Shown here in pieces: positions 4,399 to 6,483 of a stretch of 6,483 bases of DNA (positions are counted from its first letter, which is position 1; the number at the start of each line of letters is the position of its first letter). The stretch comes from an uncultured Johnsonella sp. (GTDB lineage Bacteria > Bacillota > Clostridia > Lachnospirales > Lachnospiraceae): contig CAJPUK010000121.1 of the NCBI GenBank assembly GCA_905373785.1, forward strand, positions 1 through 6,483, in the 5' to 3' direction. The notes beneath the pieces were generated by a model. That model was not told where the DNA came from, did no database searches, and saw only the letters and a list, made by a program, of their open reading frames with translations. Made by a program: the position numbers and the translations under genes.

Positions 4399-5577
4399 GT
4401 GTTTTCACTAAGTAGAAAAATTAACAAAATTGTTTATGCGTTAGTGTTTATTATTGCATTGGCATTTTCATTTACAAGTAGGGCAAATGAAGGGCTTAAG
4501 GTTTCTTATGCTATGTACTTTACCGATGCCGGCTGGTCCGGCTGGTCGCAGAATAACAGCTATCTTTTTAAGTATGGTTTTTATCCTAATGCTTTTAAGG
4601 CAAGCCTTCAAAATCAGCCTGAAAATATGTCGGGAACCGTACAATATCAGGTAAATTTAAGCGGTACAGGTTGGCTTGACTGGGCGGAAAACGGTGCCGA
4701 AACGGGTAATGCCTCTTCAAATATGCCTTTAGAGGCTGTAAAAGTAAGACTTAACGGAGATTTGGAAAGTCATTATGATATATATACAAAGGTACTTTCG
4801 GAAGGCAAGTGGAGCAATTGGGTAAAAAACGGTGAAGTTGCCGGAAGAAGCGGAGAAGGAAAGCATATCGACGGAGTAAGAATAGCTGTAACTTCAAAGG
4901 ATGCGGGCTTGCCGGCAGATGTACCCGAGCCGTCCATGGTAGTCGGAAGAAATATAGATCCGAATAAGCCTATGATTGCACTTACCTTTGATGACGGTCC
5001 GAGTCACGGACTTACAGACAGAGTTATAGCCGCTTTGGATAAAGTAGGCGGCAAGGGAACTTTCTTTATGGTAGGCTCAAGAATTGCAGGTGCCAATGAA
5101 CAAACTGTAAAAACTATGTATGCTAACGGGCATGAGCTTGGCAATCATACTTTTTCTCATGTAGCAATAACCAAGCAGTCGGAAGCTCAAAGAGCTGAGG
5201 CTATGGCAGCCACAAATAACAGAATAAGGGCATTGACAGGAGTAAACCCCAAGGTTTTCAGACCTCCGTACGGAGCTGTCAATCAGGCGGCTAAGGCAAC
5301 TATGGCAGCACAGGGAATGTCAAGTGTGCTTTGGTCTGTTGATACCTTAGACTGGAAGCATAAGGACACTAATTATGTAGTTAATTATGTACTGAATAAT
5401 GCTAAGGATGGAGATATAGTGCTGATGCATGACATACATCCGACTACGGTGGCAGCAGCGGAGATAGTAATTCCTGAGCTGGTAAAGAGAGGTTATCAAC
5501 TTGTAACCGTATCAGAGCTTGCAAGTTTCAGAGGTGGTATGGTTCCCGGAGGAAGTTACGGAAGTTTTAGAAAATAA
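4399..5577 (+). CDS. Secreted polysaccharide deacetylase (NodB domain) with N-terminal ChW repeats
   Basis: A 392-residue extracellular enzyme of carbohydrate esterase family 4, expected to remove acetyl groups from peptidoglycan or another wall glycan; the PgdA-type reaction on N-acetylglucosamine gives lysozyme resistance in other Firmicutes. Residues 1-29 are a signal peptide (basic start, hydrophobic 11-25, likely cleavage after SRA). Residues about 33-165 hold two or three ChW-type units with GWSGW (45-49), GWLDW (91-95) and WSNW (138-141), thought to bind the cell surface. The NodB domain (about 190-375) has all motifs: TFDDGPS with Asp198 as base and Asp199, His250 and His254 as metal ligands (HTFSH), RPPYG with Arg288, Asp318-Trp319, and LMHDIHP with His344. 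The C-terminal tail is short and glycine-rich. It starts with GTG, 32 bases after the DUF1836 gene. The exact substrate (GlcNAc, MurNAc or another glycan) cannot be told from sequence. Confidence 0.93.
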   Translation: MFSLSRKINKIVYALVFIIALAFSFTSRANEGLKVSYAMYFTDAGWSGWSQNNSYLFKYGFYPNAFKASLQNQPENMSGTVQYQVNLSGTGWLDWAENGAETGNASSNMPLEAVKVRLNGDLESHYDIYTKVLSEGKWSNWVKNGEVAGRSGEGKHIDGVRIAVTSKDAGLPADVPEPSMVVGRNIDPNKPMIALTFDDGPSHGLTDRVIAALDKVGGKGTFFMVGSRIAGANEQTVKTMYANGHELGNHTFSHVAITKQSEAQRAEAMAATNNRIRALTGVNPKVFRPPYGAVNQAAKATMAAQGMSSVLWSVDTLDWKHKDTNYVVNYVLNNAKDGDIVLMHDIHPTTVAAAEIVIPELVKRGYQLVTVSELASFRGGMVPGGSYGSFRK

Positions 5578-5599
5578 TTAAAAATATATTAATACAAGA

Positions 5600-5663
5600 G
5601 GCTGTAGCAAGGTAGGAATTTTTTGTAAAAAGTACTTACAAAAAATCATACTTTGCAGCAGCC
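5600..5663 (+). terminator. Long hairpin between the deacetylase and ABC-F genes, terminator or leader structure
   Basis: Left arm 5600-5628 pairs with right arm 5636-5663 over about 28 positions with a few mismatches and one bulge, around a seven-base loop. The strong base is ggctg with cagcc, and the top is an A/T-rich segment with a six-T run inside the left arm. No T-run follows the right arm, so it is not a textbook intrinsic terminator. A competing pairing is possible: tagcaagg (5605-5612) with ccttgcta (5662-5669). It lies 22 bases after the deacetylase stop and 35 before the ABC-F start, so it could end the first transcript, process it, or act as a leader element for the second gene. 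Confidence 0.55.
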
Positions 5664-5697
5664 TTGCTATTGCAAAAGAAAGGATTGGATTGAAAAG

Positions 5698-6483
5698 ATG
5701 ATAAGTGCAAACGGCATAACCTTAAGACTGGGTAAAAAGGCATTGTTTGAAGATGTTAATATAAAATTTGTAGAGGGGAATTGTTACGGACTCATAGGTG
5801 CCAACGGTGCCGGGAAGTCCACATTTCTTAAGATACTTTCAGGGCAGCTTGACTCAACAAGCGGAGAGGTGGTTATGACTCCGGGTCAAAGACTTTCCTT
5901 CCTTGAACAGGATCATTTCAAGTATGATGAGTATACGGTTTTAGATACTGTAATTATGGGAAATAAGCGTCTTTATGAAATCATGAAAGAAAAGGATGCC
6001 ATATATGCCAAGGAAGATTTTTCAGATGAGGACGGTATAAAGGCGGCAGAGCTTGAGGGAGAGTTTGCGACTATGAACGGTTGGGAGGCGGAAGCCGATG
6101 CAGCCAATCTGCTTAACGGTTTAGGTGTGGAAGTCGAGCATCATTACAGTCTTATGAAGGATTTGACCGGTGCACTGAAGGTTAAGGTGCTTCTTGCCAA
6201 GGCACTTTTTGGTAATCCTGATGTACTTTTACTGGACGAGCCTACAAACCACTTGGATCTGGATGCAATAGCATGGCTTGAGGAGTTTTTAATTAACTTT
6301 GAAAACACCGTAATAGTGGTATCACATGATAGATATTTCCTTAACAAAGTTTGCACCATGATAGCTGATATAGATTACGGTAAGATACAGCTTTATGCCG
6401 GAAACTACGACTTTTGGTATGAGTCAAGTCAGCTTATGATCAAGCAAATGAAAGAGGCTAACAGAAAGAAAGAAGAAAAGATA
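5698..6483 (+). CDS. ykpA: YkpA/YbiT-type ABC-F ATPase, N-terminal part (cut by the window edge)
   Basis: The first 262 residues of a cytoplasmic ABC-F protein; these proteins have two fused ATPase domains, no membrane part, and act on the ribosome. Walker A GANGAGKST is at 34-42, the Q-loop glutamine at 71, Walker B with VLLLDEP at 176-182 (catalytic Glu181), the D-loop HLD at 185-187 and the H-loop SHD at 209-211. The ABC signature of this first domain is degenerate (LTGALK near 156-161 instead of LSGGE), which as I recall is usual for YkpA-like proteins. From about 240 the charged linker helix begins (YESSQLMIKQMKEANRKKEE). The family's usual length is about 540 residues, so roughly half lies beyond the window. 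The ATG at 5698 has only weak GGAT-type ribosome sites upstream. Overall resemblance is to Bacillus subtilis YkpA; whether it is a housekeeping translation factor or gives antibiotic protection cannot be decided here. Confidence 0.93.
   Translation, partial: MISANGITLRLGKKALFEDVNIKFVEGNCYGLIGANGAGKSTFLKILSGQLDSTSGEVVMTPGQRLSFLEQDHFKYDEYTVLDTVIMGNKRLYEIMKEKDAIYAKEDFSDEDGIKAAELEGEFATMNGWEAEADAANLLNGLGVEVEHHYSLMKDLTGALKVKVLLAKALFGNPDVLLLDEPTNHLDLDAIAWLEEFLINFENTVIVVSHDRYFLNKVCTMIADIDYGKIQLYAGNYDFWYESSQLMIKQMKEANRKKEEKI

Noticed and set aside
6144..6359. Minus-strand reading frame of 71 codons
   Set aside because: It is antisense to the Walker B and H-loop region of the ABC-F gene and has no supporting features.

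Overview
The window looks like chromosome from a low-GC Gram-positive anaerobe of the class Clostridia, most likely Lachnospiraceae. The grounds are AT-rich intergenic DNA, strong AGGAGG-type ribosome binding sites, a DUF1836 protein, a DUF6935-like protein, Clostridium-type tryptophan-rich (ChW) repeats on a secreted deacetylase, and a YkpA-type ABC-F ATPase. The genus cannot be fixed from the sequence; an oral Lachnospiraceae such as Lachnoanaerobaculum is only a guess. No transposase, integrase, CRISPR array, tRNA or rRNA was seen.

Layout. Bases 1-519 are non-coding and rich in inverted repeats. On the minus strand, a membrane-anchored MsrA-MsrB fusion (1330-2508) is followed 45 bases later by a YesN-type response regulator (520-1284), probably as one transcript. 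A divergent intergenic region (2509-2747) leads to a small plus-strand DUF6935-like gene (2748-3239). A second long non-coding region (3240-3769) carries more repeats. Then come, on the plus strand, a DUF1836 putative regulator (3770-4366) and, 32 bases later, a secreted ChW/NodB polysaccharide deacetylase (4399-5577), probably one operon. A leader with a long hairpin (5600-5663) precedes a YkpA-like ABC-F ATPase that runs off the right edge (5698-6483).

Function. Much of the coding content fits cell-envelope maintenance: extracytoplasmic repair of oxidised methionine beside a signalling regulator, and deacetylation of a cell-wall glycan beside a putative regulator. The sensor kinase for the response regulator and the electron donor (CcdA/thioredoxin type) for MsrAB are not in the window.

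The most unusual material is non-coding. A repeat element of about 160 bp occurs as two full copies in opposite orientation (361-519 and 3403-3568; about 89% identical by hand alignment) and as a fragment (1-47). Each full copy folds end to end into one long imperfect hairpin. At one position a C-G pair in one copy is G-C in the other, and the reading frame through the element is not conserved. This fits a structured RNA or MITE-like palindromic element better than a gene. One copy starts directly after the stop codon of the response regulator.
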